Source: a bacterium (GTDB taxonomy: Bacteria; Actinomycetota; Thermoleophilia; Solirubrobacterales; 70-9). From it: a stretch of 64,000 nucleotides of DNA. Within the stretch, counting starts at the first letter, position 1, and each line of letters begins with the position of its first letter. The stretch is from positions 1 to 64,000 of the forward strand of contig JAHEXV010000001.1 of NCBI GenBank assembly GCA_023251935.1. The letters run 5' to 3'. The translations under genes were made by a program, and so were the position numbers. This document shows, piece by piece, positions 18,344-27,348 of the stretch. The notes under the pieces are model-generated. The model made no database searches. It was not told the origin of the DNA and worked only from the letters and a program-made list of their open reading frames with translations.

Positions 18344-19299
18344 TCCGGGGCGAAGAACGGGAGCGACATGTAGCGCTCCCCGCAGTCGGGGACGATCACC
18401 ACGATTCGCTTTCCGGCCAGCTCCGGCCGAGCGGCGAGCTCGAGCGCGGCCTCGATCGCGGCGCCGGCCGAGATCCCGACCAGGAGCCCCTCCCGCGCCG
18501 CCGCCTCCCTGGCGCGGGCCAGCGCCGTCTCGTCGTCGACGGCGATCACCTCGTCGATCACCTCGCGGTCGAGCACCTTGGGCACGAACCCGGCCCCGAT
18601 CCCCTGGATCTTGTGCGGCCCGGGGAGCCCGCCGGAGAGGACGGCGGAGGCCGCGGGCTCGACCGCCACCACCCGCACCCCCGGGCGACGCTCCTTGAGC
18701 ACCTGCCCGACGCCGGTGATCGTGCCACCCGTGCCCACCCCGCAGACCAGGCAATCCACCTCGCCATCGAGGTCACGCCAGATCTCCTCGGCGGTGGTGC
18801 GTCGATGGATCTCAGGGTTGGCCGGGTTGTTGAACTGTTGGGGCATGAACCCCCCGCGCTCGGCGACGATGCGCTCGGCGAGCTCCACCGCCTCGTTCAT
18901 CCCCCCTAGGGACGGCGTCTCGTGGACCTCGGCGCCGTAGGTGCGGAGCAGCGAGGTTCGCTCACGGGTCATCCCCTCGGGCAGCGTCAACACCAGCTCG
19001 TAGCCCCGCGCCGCGCAGACCATGGCCAGGGCGATCCCGGTGTTGCCGCTGGTCGGCTCGACGATCAACGAGCTTCCGGGCTCGATCAACCCGTCGCGCT
19101 CCGCGGCGTCGATCATCGCCACCCCGATCCGATCCTTGACCGAGCCGCCCGGGTTCAGGTACTCGAGCTTGGCGACCACCCCGGCTCCCAGCTCCTCCCC
19201 CATCCGCCGGATGGCGACCAACGGCGTGTCGCCCACGGCGCCCGAGGCCTGCTGGGCCACCGCCGGGCGGCCCTGGGTTGCTCGTCCCTCTGGGTCCAC
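18340..19299 (-). CDS. cysK: cysteine synthase (O-acetylserine sulfhydrylase), PLP-dependent
   Basis: 319 aa. PLP-dependent beta-replacement of O-acetylserine by sulfide. The PLP-binding Lys is in [16 protein letters not shown], the substrate loop is [19 protein letters not shown], the phosphate-binding loop is [13 protein letters not shown], and [12 protein letters not shown] lies near the C terminus. It ends SLPFFAPE, typical of the CysK/CysM group. The GTG at 19299 gives about 20 residues before the first conserved motif VGDTPLV, slightly long but acceptable. It leads the cysK-micropeptide-cysE order. Confidence 0.94.
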   Translation of the reverse strand: MDPEGRATQGRPAVAQQASGAVGDTPLVAIRRMGEELGAGVVAKLEYLNPGGSVKDRIGVAMIDAAERDGLIEPGSSLIVEPTSGNTGIALAMVCAARGYELVLTLPEGMTRERTSLLRTYGAEVHETPSLGGMNEAVELAERIVAERGGFMPQQFNNPANPEIHRRTTAEEIWRDLDGEVDCLVCGVGTGGTITGVGQVLKERRPGVRVVAVEPAASAVLSGGLPGPHKIQGIGAGFVPKVLDREVIDEVIAVDDETALARAREAAAREGLLVGISAGAAIEAALELAARPELAGKRIVVIVPDCGERYMSLPFFAPE

Positions 19300-19367
19300 G
19301 TCAAGGCCAAGGTATAGGCTGCGGCGCGATCGTCGCGCATCGTGTTGTTCAAGGGAGGTTCCGTCTC

Positions 19368-19799
19368 ATGCTCTTGTCCCGGCTCACAGGCAGGCTCAAT
19401 CCGCGCCTGACGCTGACCGCGCTGCTCCTCGCGACCGCCACGCTCACCCTGGCGGCCTGCGGCGATAACACCACGACCGTGGTCACCACCGGCGCCACCA
19501 CCGCCCCGACGACGACCACCGCGCCGACCACGACCCCGACCACAAGCACCACGACCTCCTCGACGGCAACCTCCTCGGGCGCCACCACCACGAGCGACCT
19601 GCGGAACGCCTTCGACACTGCCCTTCGCCAGAACCTCGTCCAGCAGCAGAACCTCAGCACCGCGCAGGCCAACTGCGTCCTGGACGAGCTCCACAAGACC
19701 CTCCCCGACTCCCAGATCGAGGCGACCGTCTCCGGTCAGGTTCCGAAGGCGGTCACCAACGCGGCCTTCAAGGCCGGCCTCACCTGCGCCAACAAGTAG
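19368..19799 (+). CDS. Thr-rich secreted lipoprotein
   Basis: 143 aa. AAGGGAGGT lies 9 nt before the ATG. A signal peptide with charged start and hydrophobic core ends in the lipobox LAAC (Cys near residue 30), so it is predicted to be lipid-anchored outside the cell. Residues 33-68 are mainly Thr with Pro, Ser and Ala, an extended linker that may be glycosylated (inference). The C-terminal 70 residues (DLRNAFDTALRQNLVQQQ to CANK) form a small helical domain with two Cys. Function is unknown. Divergent from cysK. Confidence 0.8.
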   Translation: MLLSRLTGRLNPRLTLTALLLATATLTLAACGDNTTTVVTTGATTAPTTTTAPTTTPTTSTTTSSTATSSGATTTSDLRNAFDTALRQNLVQQQNLSTAQANCVLDELHKTLPDSQIEATVSGQVPKAVTNAAFKAGLTCANK

Positions 19800-19800
19800 T

Positions 19801-19897
19801 CGGCGAGCGCCGCCGCGTCAAGGCGTAAGCAGGGTCGAGCTGAGCATCACGGCGATCGCGACCGAAACGCTCCTCTGAGGAGTCACGGCGCTCGCCG
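19801..19897. repeat. convergent gap with long-range inverted repeat
   Basis: CGGCGAGCGCCG (19801-19812) and CGGCGCTCGCCG (19886-19897) are perfect 12-bp complements around a 73-nt loop, directly after the lipoprotein stop. Inside, CTCCTC-T-GAGGAG (19870-19882) is another perfect inverted repeat. A bidirectional terminator is the simplest reading. Confidence 0.45.
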
Positions 19898-19915
19898 CTT
19901 TGGCTTAGAGCGGGC

Positions 19916-20065
19916 CTAATCGCCCCCGCCAGTGCCTGCAAGGTCGTGCGTGATCGACCACACGTCGATCAACACGAGCAGGATCAGCGCGAGCACGGCG
20001 ATGGCGAGCAGCAGCAGAACGATGAGCAGGGTTTGAGGAAGCCAGCGTGGCGCCCAGCCGGTCAT
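19916..20065 (-). CDS. 49-residue single-helix membrane protein
   Basis: ATG at 20065, TAG at 19918-19916. The peptide begins MTGWAPRWLPQ, has one uninterrupted hydrophobic helix of about 23 residues (12-34, LLIVLLLLAIAVLALILLVL at its core) and ends with a polar DVWSITHDLAGTGGGD tail. Codon choice is GC3-rich like the neighbours. No family is recognised. Nothing else fills the 19.8-20.2 kb gap. Confidence 0.5.
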   Translation of the reverse strand: MTGWAPRWLPQTLLIVLLLLAIAVLALILLVLIDVWSITHDLAGTGGGD

Positions 20066-20227
20066 CGCCGCTTCAGCCTAGCCCTAAATGTGGTACGTCC
20101 CGAGGAGTGTCACCACGGGACACCACCCGACACGGGCTAGCGAGTCGGAACCGGCTCCGCGATGCGGTTTACGCCCAGTCGGCCTCGAGCACATTCTCGT
20201 TGTGTTCGGTGGCTATTGCAGGATGAG

Positions 20228-21067
20228 TTATTGAACGATCGACTTCCTCGACGGGACGCAGAGCAGGAACCGCTCAACGGCGGTGAACTGCCGCCGGCCG
20301 AACTGGTTCAGGAGCGAAACCACCGGGCCGTGGCCGGCTGGGAAACGGAACGGCGAGATCGTGTAGCAGACCAGGTGCTGGTTCAAGTGCAGGATCGGGA
20401 ACGTCTGCATCCCCCGCTTCTTCGCCGCCGGGTTGCAGATCAGGACGGCCTTCTGGACCACGACGGGGCCACCGGACCACTGGTCCTGCACAATGACCTG
20501 CTGGTCGATCGCCACCGGCTTCGTCTTGTAGCACTTGAAGTGATTGATGTCGGTGGGCGGCGGCAGTGAGCCCTTCTGAGTCGGGACCAGGACCAGCGGG
20601 TGGTTCGGGTACACAGCCGTCCCGGGGTCGGTGACCAGGTTCGGGGCACCGCTCGCCGGGGCCTTCTGGAACTGGTTGTTGACCCGCAGCTTCCGCGGCG
20701 GGACCCTGCCGTCGAGCCCGTAGGCGGTCAGGTGGTTGTTGGGGTGGACGATCGGGAAGGTTCCGACGCCGGGGTGCTGCTTCTCGGCCGGGTTGCAGAA
20801 CCACCGGGGTGGGCCGACCTTGTGCGCCACCGGCCGGGTCGAGAACTCGTCCTTGAGGGTGATGGAGGCCCCGACCGCGGTCGAGGGCTTGAAAGCGCCC
20901 TGGTAGCAGAGGAAGTGGTCGAGCGGCTTGGCGGGCGCCGCGTGTGCGGCGCTACCGCCGCCCCCCCCGCCGGAGGGGCCGAAGAGAAGCCAGGCCGCGA
21001 CGCCGAGCCCCACAAGCGCAGTTGCAACCGCCAAATTGCGCCGACTTCTGCTCCGTGCAATTTCCAT
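20228..21067 (-). CDS. secreted or anchored protein with two related domains
   Basis: 279 aa from the ATG at 21067, with GGAGGT 7 nt upstream. An Arg-rich N terminus and one hydrophobic helix (about 11-30) are followed by a Gly run. Two domains of about 100 residues then share a pattern: LDHFLCYQ...FCNPAEK...TFPIVHPNNHLTAYGL in the first and INHFKCYK...ICNPAAKK...TFPILHLNQHLVCYTI in the second. Each has paired Cys that could form a disulfide outside the cell. Such repeats occur in uncharacterised actinobacterial exported proteins; no function is known to me. Confidence 0.72.
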   Translation of the reverse strand: MEIARSRSRRNLAVATALVGLGVAAWLLFGPSGGGGGGSAAHAAPAKPLDHFLCYQGAFKPSTAVGASITLKDEFSTRPVAHKVGPPRWFCNPAEKQHPGVGTFPIVHPNNHLTAYGLDGRVPPRKLRVNNQFQKAPASGAPNLVTDPGTAVYPNHPLVLVPTQKGSLPPPTDINHFKCYKTKPVAIDQQVIVQDQWSGGPVVVQKAVLICNPAAKKRGMQTFPILHLNQHLVCYTISPFRFPAGHGPVVSLLNQFGRRQFTAVERFLLCVPSRKSIVQ

Positions 21068-21173
21068 CACGCCGACCTCCGTTGAGCACATCCTCCATCT
21101 CGCGCCCACTGTCTCACTCGGGGGCGGTCGCGTCAACCCCCGGCGGCGAGGTTTCTCGACCGATTAACAACCA

Positions 21174-21401
21174 ATGTGGGGCGCGGCGGGCTCAACTCTG
21201 ACCCTAACCTCGGCTGGCCGTGACCCGGGCCGGCGAGCGGCTCCAGCAGGCGGGCTAGTTCCAGGGCGGTCCGAGCGGGCCCTAGTCAACCTCGCCAGGG
21301 TCCGGCGATTCCTGCGGGAGCTGCGTCGTCTGGGACCCATCGGGGACGGCCTGGCGGGCGACATCGCCAGCGCAGTATCCCGCGCCGTGTCACGCGGCTA
21401 G
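21174..21401 (+). CDS. possible small basic protein (doubtful)
   Basis: 75 aa frame from ATG 21174. The first half is Gly/Arg/Pro-rich and not convincing. The second half, RALVNLARVRRFLRELRRLG and the helix that follows, has GC3-rich coding-like codons and could form amphipathic helices. There is no Shine-Dalgarno sequence, and the last 4 nt overlap the opposing small gene. Otherwise I see nothing between 21068 and 21397. Confidence 0.25.
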   Translation: MWGAAGSTLTLTSAGRDPGRRAAPAGGLVPGRSERALVNLARVRRFLRELRRLGPIGDGLAGDIASAVSRAVSRG

Positions 21402-21619
21402 TCCGTGACGCACTGACGCCAGGCCGGCCAGACCCGATCAAGCGCCTCGGCGACCACCGCGTCCGGGTCCGCACTTGCGTCCAGCCTGAGGTCGAATACG
21501 AGCCAGCCGTCGCGTTGGAGGTCGGCGAGGATACCCCGCGATCGCAACTGCGCCACCGCCTCTTGCGCCTGGCCGAGGCAGCTCGGGATCACCTTTCGCC
21601 GCCACTCCTGCGGGGCCAT
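21398..21619 (-). CDS. small hypothetical protein, 73 aa
   Basis: MAPQEWRRKVIPSCLGQAQE to WPAWRQCVTD. The codons are GC3-biased like real genes here. The pattern (helix, then RDGWLVFDLRLDAS, then helix) suggests a small folded domain. I recognise no family. It is downstream of the methyltransferase gene on the same strand, 65 nt away. Confidence 0.45.
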   Translation of the reverse strand: MAPQEWRRKVIPSCLGQAQEAVAQLRSRGILADLQRDGWLVFDLRLDASADPDAVVAEALDRVWPAWRQCVTD

Positions 21620-21684
21620 GAGTCGAGGGTACTCTCGCGACGGCGCCTACTTCTGCAGCCCGGGGCTTCGAGGGCTTGTCCGTC

Positions 21685-22581
21685 TTAGCGCGAGCGAAAC
21701 GAGCGGGCCACTCGCCCTGCCGCCCGCAGTGGTCGGGTGACCCTCCAACTCAGGGACTGCTCGTGGGCTTTCAGGGACTGCTCGTGGGCTTGCTGCTCGA
21801 GCTCAATCTCGCGCTGGACCTGACGGAGGTTGTGGCGAAGGGCCGCGAACTCTCGCGGGCCGTCCTCCGGCCGCTCCAGCTCCTCGGTCGTGAGCTCGAT
21901 GTCGCGCTTTCGCATCAGCGCCCAACTCTGGCCATGGATCAGCGGCTCGACCTCGAGGATCTCGAAGGCTCGTCCCCAGTGGGCGCGGACCCACCAGTCA
22001 GACATCAGGGCTACCGGGCCTCCCAGGCTCCAGTCCTGGTCGTGCCGCAGGACGTTCATTCCTACCCGATCCTCGTCCCACGGCTCGCCCGCGAGCGCCT
22101 CGGAGGTCCAGCGGCCCATGTAGGTGGCGATCAACAGGCCCTTCGGCTTGAGGAGGCGGTGAAGCTCCAGAAGCCACGGGATCGAGTTGTCGGTCAGATG
22201 GGTGAACACCGAAAGCGCCCAGATGAGGTCGAAGGAGCCGTGCTCCAATCCGAGCGGCGGGTCGACCTCGCACCGCAGGACGTGAAGCGGCGGGCAGAGG
22301 GCCTCTTGGAGCCAATCGATGCTTGCGGCGTCGATGTCAGCGCCCCAGAGCTCCCCGGCCTCGGCCTCCGACAGAAAATGCCGCAGCGTGCGACCGGCGC
22401 CGCAGCCGAAGTCAAGGGCGCGCTTTCCCTCGAACGACCACTGATCGGGCAGGAGCCCAACCAGCGCAGTCCTGGTCTCGGCGCCGAGCTGTTCGTAGGC
22501 GGTGAACGGATCACCACGGCCCTCGAGGGAGCACACGCGGTCCGCGAGCTTGAGAGGCGGGTAGGGGTGGTCCTGCGACAT
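21685..22581 (-). CDS. class I SAM-dependent methyltransferase with coiled-coil tail
   Basis: 298 aa. SAM motif I is ALDFGCGAGRTLRHFL (residues 55-70), with GADIDAAS as motif II, then FDLIWALSVFTHL and LLKPKGLLIATYMG. The C-terminal 60 residues form a charged helix with a duplicated HEQSLKAHEQSLSWRVTRPL. A 'SWRVTxPLR' tail is common in actinobacterial glycan-locus glycosyltransferases and methyltransferases, so a surface-glycan substrate is plausible (inference). The duplication is visible at DNA level as a repeated CAGGGACTGCTCGTGGGCTT. Confidence 0.82.
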   Translation of the reverse strand: MSQDHPYPPLKLADRVCSLEGRGDPFTAYEQLGAETRTALVGLLPDQWSFEGKRALDFGCGAGRTLRHFLSEAEAGELWGADIDAASIDWLQEALCPPLHVLRCEVDPPLGLEHGSFDLIWALSVFTHLTDNSIPWLLELHRLLKPKGLLIATYMGRWTSEALAGEPWDEDRVGMNVLRHDQDWSLGGPVALMSDWWVRAHWGRAFEILEVEPLIHGQSWALMRKRDIELTTEELERPEDGPREFAALRHNLRQVQREIELEQQAHEQSLKAHEQSLSWRVTRPLRAAGRVARSFRSR

Positions 22582-22639
22582 CGCCCGCGCAGTATCTCGG
22601 CGAAGTCTCCGCGTGAGCTACGCGAGACGCTCCATCGAG

Positions 22640-23029
22640 CTATGGCAGCGCCCAGACGACGGCTGCCGGCTCGCAGACTTTGCGGCGATGATGGATGCGG
22701 AACGCGCTCTTGGTGACTACCGCCTTGACGCGGTCTGCCCCCGAAAGGTCCGCCTTCGTCGCCCAAGCGCCACGTATGCTCGTGAGAGCGGCATCGAGCA
22801 GTTGCGCACTCCCATCCGGGTAGTGGCCGATCAGCTTCATAGCCCGGAGCAGAGAACAGAGGCGATACGACGACGTCACGTGGCCGCTGACGATGGTTTC
22901 GCCTCCGGGCAGCGTCACCGAGCCGTCGTGGGTGATCTTGGTCGGAAAGGACGTTCGCGCACTCGCCGTGGCAACCCCGAGGATTCCGACGACGGCGGCG
23001 ACAAACAAGATCGAGATCGCTCGCTTCAT
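22640..23029 (-). CDS. small exported protein, unknown function
   Basis: 129 aa with AAGGAG 6 nt before the ATG. A classic signal peptide (MKRAISILFVAAVVGILGVA, cleavage after TASA) precedes a mature domain with SGHVTSSYRLCSLLRAM and KSAFRIHHRRKVCEPAAV, the two Cys probably making one disulfide. No catalytic motif is recognised. Confidence 0.65.
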   Translation of the reverse strand: MKRAISILFVAAVVGILGVATASARTSFPTKITHDGSVTLPGGETIVSGHVTSSYRLCSLLRAMKLIGHYPDGSAQLLDAALTSIRGAWATKADLSGADRVKAVVTKSAFRIHHRRKVCEPAAVVWALP

Positions 23030-23433
23030 TCCCGACTCCTTCGTTGGTTGGACCGACCCTACCGCCCGACCCCGGCGTATAGCAATCCCTGTGGAGCTAC
23101 ACAGACCGGCAATAGCGTGTCAGGGGTAGGGTCCTTACCCCCGGCCGCCCGCGCCGCGAAGGGGTGGGCGCCCTGCGCGTGCGCGACGGGATGGGAATGA
23201 GATCGGGATCTCGCCACGATTTGCCTCTCTGTTGCTCGGGTCGGTCTGCTCCTAACCGGGTACAGGAAGTGTGAAGCCGCCACCCGCGCGATTCTGCCGG
23301 GAGGGGTGGCACGGGTTCGACGCCGCGCAACCGGATGCGCCAGTAATGCGCCAGTCCGCGCCAGTAACAACCGGGTTCCAGGGGCCCCCAGAGGGGTATT
23401 TCGTGCCTGCGCGGCCGCGGCCGTGCGTGGCTC
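23030..23433. other. 404-bp gap, no supported gene
   Basis: The region separates two minus-strand genes. It has the inverted repeat GGGGTA...TACCCC (around 23125-23145), CTGTG...CACAG near 23091, and three imperfect copies of TGGCGC with TTACTGGCGC twice (23335-23370, minus sense). TATACG upstream of the exported-protein gene is a weak -10 candidate. No tRNA fold, open frame or riboswitch consensus was found. Confidence 0.4.
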
Positions 23434-23832
23434 TTAGATGTGGTACATGCCCGCGCCTGCCTCCTCCGACTCGCGGCGGGCGATGTCGGCGATCGTCGTC
23501 GAGCGAAATACATCGCGCAGCGACTCGACTCCCTCTGCCCAGATCCCGCCCGCCTCCTTGCCCTCCTGCCCCAGCCTGCCGTCGAGCGACTGCACCACCT
23601 CGAGCACGTTGATCTCGGCGGCGGGGCGCGCCAGCGTGTAGCCGCCCTTGACGCCGCGATGGCTCTGGAGGAGCCCGTCGCGGCGCAGGGTCGTGAACAG
23701 CTGCTCCAGGAACTGCACCGGCATCCGCCGGCGCTCGGCAATCTGGGCGATCGGGACCGGGCGCTCGCCGGAGCGGGCCAGCTCGGCCATCGCGACCACC
23801 GCGTAGCGGGACTTCGAGGTGACGGAGATCAT
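23434..23832 (-). CDS. Rrf2-family transcriptional regulator without Fe-S cysteines
   Basis: 132 aa. The winged helix is MISVTSKSRYAVVAMAELAR, VPIAQIAERRRMPVQFLEQL and RRDGLLQSHRGVKGGYTLAR, classic Rrf2. The C-terminal half lacks every Cys, so it cannot bind the Fe-S cluster of IscR or NsrR. Cys-free members such as CymR regulate cysteine metabolism by binding CysK, and cysK-cysE lie 5 kb away; a CymR-like role is therefore a testable guess. TACAAC lies 8 nt before the ATG. Confidence 0.88.
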   Translation of the reverse strand: MISVTSKSRYAVVAMAELARSGERPVPIAQIAERRRMPVQFLEQLFTTLRRDGLLQSHRGVKGGYTLARPAAEINVLEVVQSLDGRLGQEGKEAGGIWAEGVESLRDVFRSTTIADIARRESEEAGAGMYHI

Positions 23833-24009
23833 CGCCGTCTGTTGTATCGGACTCGGCGGCGACGGAAAAGCTCGCTGTTTCCGCCCAACGCCCCACCGGA
23901 CCTCGGCGGCGCCGCTAGGATGCGACCGGCCGGCTCGGACTGGTCAATATCGTGCACCGGGGCGCACGAGGCCGTACCGCACCGGGGAACCGCGTCCGGA
24001 TCGAGAGAA

Positions 24010-24633
24010 GTGAACGAGGGCCGACGCTGCCTGGTGATAGACCCGCACCCCACCGTTCGTCTCGGGGTGCGCGAGGCGCTTGCCAACCGCTATGAGGTCG
24101 AGGAGGCCGAGGACGGGAGCGGCGCGCTCGAGCTCTTGACCTCGATCGGCGACTTCGACGTCGTCGTCGTCGACCTGTGCCGCGGGAACGGCAACGACCC
24201 GGACGGTCTCCGCGGCACGGGGACGATCCAGGCGCTGCGCAAGGTACAGCCAGGGATCGGGATCGTCGCCCACGGACCTCACGCCCAGCAGCATGCCGCG
24301 ACCGAGGCGATGCGGGCGGGCGCCACGGCCTACGTGGTCAAGAGCTCGCCGGTTGAGGCGCTCAGCGAGGCGGTGGACGCCGCCGCTGACTCGGAGCGGT
24401 TTGTCGATCCCGCCGCCAGGGAGCGGGCCCGGGGGCGTGCGGCGCTGACCCGGCGCCAGCGCCAGATCCTCCAGCTCTACGCCGACGGCCAGTCGACGGC
24501 GACGGTCGCCAGGCGGCTCGGCCTCAGCGCCGAGACCATCCGGACGCACACCAAGGGGGTCCTCGCCCGATTGAGCGCTCGCGACCGCGCCCACGCCGTC
24601 GCGATCGCCCTCCGGTCGTCCTTGATCGAGTAG
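24010..24633 (+). CDS. response regulator, REC plus LuxR-type HTH
   Basis: 207 aa from a GTG at 24010. The receiver domain starts CLVIDPHPTVRLGVREAL, has the phosphoacceptor Asp in VVVVDLCRG (near residue 57) and the conserved Lys in AYVVKSS (near 115). An insert around GNGNDPDGLRGTGT lengthens the loop after the Asp. The LuxR/GerE HTH is LTRRQRQILQLYADGQSTAT followed by LSAETIRTHTKGVLARL. No histidine kinase is adjacent. It is tail-to-tail with the HDOD-LuxR gene, 6 nt apart. Confidence 0.88.
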   Translation: MNEGRRCLVIDPHPTVRLGVREALANRYEVEEAEDGSGALELLTSIGDFDVVVVDLCRGNGNDPDGLRGTGTIQALRKVQPGIGIVAHGPHAQQHAATEAMRAGATAYVVKSSPVEALSEAVDAAADSERFVDPAARERARGRAALTRRQRQILQLYADGQSTATVARRLGLSAETIRTHTKGVLARLSARDRAHAVAIALRSSLIE

Positions 24634-24639
24634 GCGACC

Positions 24640-25776
24640 TCAGATCCAGCCGTGATCGCGCGCGATCAGGACGGCCTGGGCGCGATCCACGGCGCCGATC
24701 TTGCGGTAGACGTTGTGCAGGTGGGTGCGGATCGTGCTCACCGAGAGCGACAGCTCCTGGGCGATCTGCTTGTACACCTTGCCCTCGGCCAAGCCGCGCA
24801 GCGCGTCCACCTCGCGCACCGAGAGCGGGCAGGGGTCCGAGGCGCGCCGGCGCGGCGTGCTCGAGTGGGGGAACTCGTACAGAAGCGGCGCCAACCGATC
24901 GCGATCGAGCCCGATCCCGTCGGCGGCGCGGATCAGCGCCTCCGTCGGGGCCGGCTCGCCGCTCGTGTAGTGGACCACCAGGTCGGCGAGCCGGATCGCG
25001 GCGGCGTGTCCCTGGGCCTGCGGCGAGTGATGGCGCTCGACCGCCATCGCGATGCTCGACGACATCCCCCAGCGACGCACCAGAACCGCGCCGACCAGGG
25101 CGTGATCGATGCCGAGCTCGCGCCGCTCTCGGCGGATCCGCTCGTCGGGCGTCGCGTCGTGGTCGTCCAGCTCGAAGTCCCCGTAGAGCTCGGCGAGTAC
25201 ACGGCGGCCCACGTCGTGGAGGAGCGCGGCCACCGCCAGCTCGTCGCGGGCGGTCAGGCGGGCCAGCTCGGCGATCCGGTCGGCGGCGTGACGGGTCCCG
25301 ACCGCGTGGCGCCGGAACCGCTCCTGGCGCTCCGCCCAGGCGGTCGGCGCCGCCAACGGGTCGTAGCTCTCGATCGACGCCCCGACCGCCCGCAGGCCCG
25401 CCGGGCCCAACGTCTCGACCGCCTGACGCACCCCCCCGCCGTCGGCGGGTTCGCCGCCGTCGCCGGCGGCCCGCATCACCGCGATCGTCAGCGCGACATC
25501 GGATTCGACCGCGTCGGCGACCTCGCCGGCCGGTGGCCTCCCGCCCTCGCAGGCGAGCAGCAGGCGCCGGCGGGACTCCGCCAGCACCGGCATGCTGGAG
25601 ACGGCGTCGAACGCGTCCGAGAGTCGGCGCCCTCCCTGCCCGATGCGCTGCTCCGCGGTCGCCGCCTGCTTCGAGCCCGCCGTGCCGCGGCTCGCCTTCC
25701 TGGCCGCGGGGCGCCGCGACTTGACGGCGCGACGGCTCCGCTTTCGGGTGCGTGACTTGGTGGCGACCTGGCTCAT
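24640..25776 (-). CDS. HDOD-domain protein with C-terminal LuxR-type HTH
   Basis: 378 aa from the ATG at 25776; a further GTG upstream is possible. Residues 1-45 are Lys/Arg/Ala-rich and disordered. The HDOD domain (about 60-290) contains VAALLHDVGRRVL, HALVGAVLVRRWGM and AVERHHSPQAQ. The C terminus has LSVREVDALRGLAEGKVYKQ and LSVSTIRTHLHNVYRKIG, a LuxR HTH. HDOD domains relay signals without known catalysis; joined to LuxR HTH this makes a one-component regulator of unknown input. It may regulate with the opposing response regulator (inference). Confidence 0.85.
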   Translation of the reverse strand: MSQVATKSRTRKRSRRAVKSRRPAARKASRGTAGSKQAATAEQRIGQGGRRLSDAFDAVSSMPVLAESRRRLLLACEGGRPPAGEVADAVESDVALTIAVMRAAGDGGEPADGGGVRQAVETLGPAGLRAVGASIESYDPLAAPTAWAERQERFRRHAVGTRHAADRIAELARLTARDELAVAALLHDVGRRVLAELYGDFELDDHDATPDERIRRERRELGIDHALVGAVLVRRWGMSSSIAMAVERHHSPQAQGHAAAIRLADLVVHYTSGEPAPTEALIRAADGIGLDRDRLAPLLYEFPHSSTPRRRASDPCPLSVREVDALRGLAEGKVYKQIAQELSLSVSTIRTHLHNVYRKIGAVDRAQAVLIARDHGWI

Positions 25777-25880
25777 GGGTGTCCCTACCCGAGTAGATGA
25801 TCGGCACGGGGAAGCCGCGGATTTAGCTCCGCCACGCAAATCGCATCCCCGCTGGGCGCGGAGGCGCCGGCCGCCGGCGC

Positions 25881-27278
25881 TCAGCCGGCCAGCTCCGCCA
25901 GGGCGCGCTCGATGCGCGTCACCGACGTCTCGCGCCCCAGCGCGGCAAGCGAATCGAAGATCCCGGGCGAGATGGTGGTGCCGGTGATCGCCACCCTGAT
26001 CGGCTGGTAGACGTCCTTCGGCCTGCGGCCCGAGCGCTCGACCGCCGCCGTCAGCGCGGCCTCGATCGAGGCGACGTCGAAGCCGTCCAGGGCACGCAAC
26101 GCCTCCAGCCCCTCGGCCAGCGCCGGGCCGGCGTCACCCTTCATCACCTTCCCCCAGGCCGCGGGATCCCGAGCCGGCTCGACGAACAGGAACCGGACCA
26201 GCGGCCAGATCTCGTCGAGGGTCTGGGCCTTGTCCCGGACGATCTCGCAGGCGGCGCGGCGGCGCGCAGGCGCCGCGGCGGCGAAGGCGTCCGCCTCGTC
26301 GGGCGACCGCTGCCGCAGATGATCGGCGAGCCGGGCCTCGTACTCGGAGAGCGGCAGGGCGCGCATGAAGCGGCCGTTCATCCAGCGCAGCTTCCGCTCG
26401 TCGAAGATCGCCGCGGAGCGACCCACCCGCTCGATCGAGAACCGATCCACGAGTTCATCCGTGGCGAGGATCGTCTCGTCGTCCACCGTCCCCCAGCCGA
26501 GCAGGGCGAGGTAGTTGCGGACCGCCGCGGGCAGGTACCCGAGGTCACGGAGCTCTTGGACCGAGGCGGCGCGGTCGCGCTTCGACAGCTTGCGCCCATC
26601 GGGGCCGTGCAGGAGCGGCAGGTGCGCGTAGCGAGGTGGCCGGACCCCGAGGGCCTCCAGGACCAGCAGCTGCTTCGGCGTGTTGGAGAGATGATCGTCG
26701 CCCCGGACGACGTCGGTGATCCCCATCTCCGCGTCGTCCACCGCGACCGCGAGGTTGTACAGGGGGGTGCCGTCCCCGCGAGCGATCACGAAGTCGTCCT
26801 GGGTGTCGTTCGCGAACCGCACCTCGCCCCGGATCAAGTCGTCGACCACCATCTCGCCCCGGTCGGGGACGCGGAGGCGGACGGCGGCGCCGGGCTCCTC
26901 GCTTGGCTGGCCCCGGTAGCCGATCCCGCCATGGCTCTTCTTCCAGGCGCGGACGTCGGCGGCGGTCGCCGGATCGTGGTAGGCGTGACCGGCCTCGACC
27001 AGCTCCGCGAGACGCTGGGTGTGGCGCTCGCGGCACTCGTACTGGCTGACCGGCCCCTCGTCCCAGTCGAGCTCCAGCCAGCGAAGGGCGTCGAGGATCT
27101 GCTCCGTGTTCTCGGGCGTCGAGCGCTCCCGATCGGTGTCCTCGATCCGCAGCACCAGCGCGCCGCCCGACCCCCTCGCCAGCAGCCAGTTGTAAAGCGC
27201 CGTCCTGGCGCCCCCGATGTGCAGGGCACCGGTCGGCGAGGGCGCGAAGCGAAATCGAGGCGGCGAGGGGGCGTTCAC
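25881..27278 (-). CDS. gltX: glutamyl-tRNA synthetase
   Basis: 465 aa class I synthetase from the GTG at 27278. FAPSPTGALHIGGARTALYN holds the HIGH-equivalent motif, LRIEDTDRERS follows, and the KMSKS loop is KLSKRD. GTPLYNLAVAVDDAEMGI and VVRGDDHLSNTPKQ are typical GluRS. The C-terminal anticodon-binding domain is present. Together with gatCAB, it probably mischarges tRNA(Gln) (non-discriminating; inference). Divergent from nfo with starts 71 nt apart. Confidence 0.95.
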   Translation of the reverse strand: MNAPSPPRFRFAPSPTGALHIGGARTALYNWLLARGSGGALVLRIEDTDRERSTPENTEQILDALRWLELDWDEGPVSQYECRERHTQRLAELVEAGHAYHDPATAADVRAWKKSHGGIGYRGQPSEEPGAAVRLRVPDRGEMVVDDLIRGEVRFANDTQDDFVIARGDGTPLYNLAVAVDDAEMGITDVVRGDDHLSNTPKQLLVLEALGVRPPRYAHLPLLHGPDGRKLSKRDRAASVQELRDLGYLPAAVRNYLALLGWGTVDDETILATDELVDRFSIERVGRSAAIFDERKLRWMNGRFMRALPLSEYEARLADHLRQRSPDEADAFAAAAPARRRAACEIVRDKAQTLDEIWPLVRFLFVEPARDPAAWGKVMKGDAGPALAEGLEALRALDGFDVASIEAALTAAVERSGRRPKDVYQPIRVAITGTTISPGIFDSLAALGRETSVTRIERALAELAG

Positions 27279-27348
27279 GGTCGCGGGTTGCGGATACCAA
27301 CAATAGAGTGCCGCGAATGGCTTGGGAATGCCGGAAACGGGCGGCCCC

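Noticed and set aside
20085-20130. Further copy of the REP-like element (GTGTCCCGTGGTGACAC region)
   Set aside because: Only short GTGTC words are shared; the hairpin core and flank do not align with the 36129 copies.
23290-23380. tRNA-like or attachment-site-like sequence containing GGGTTCGACGCC
   Set aside because: No T-stem, anticodon stem or acceptor pairing could be built on either strand.
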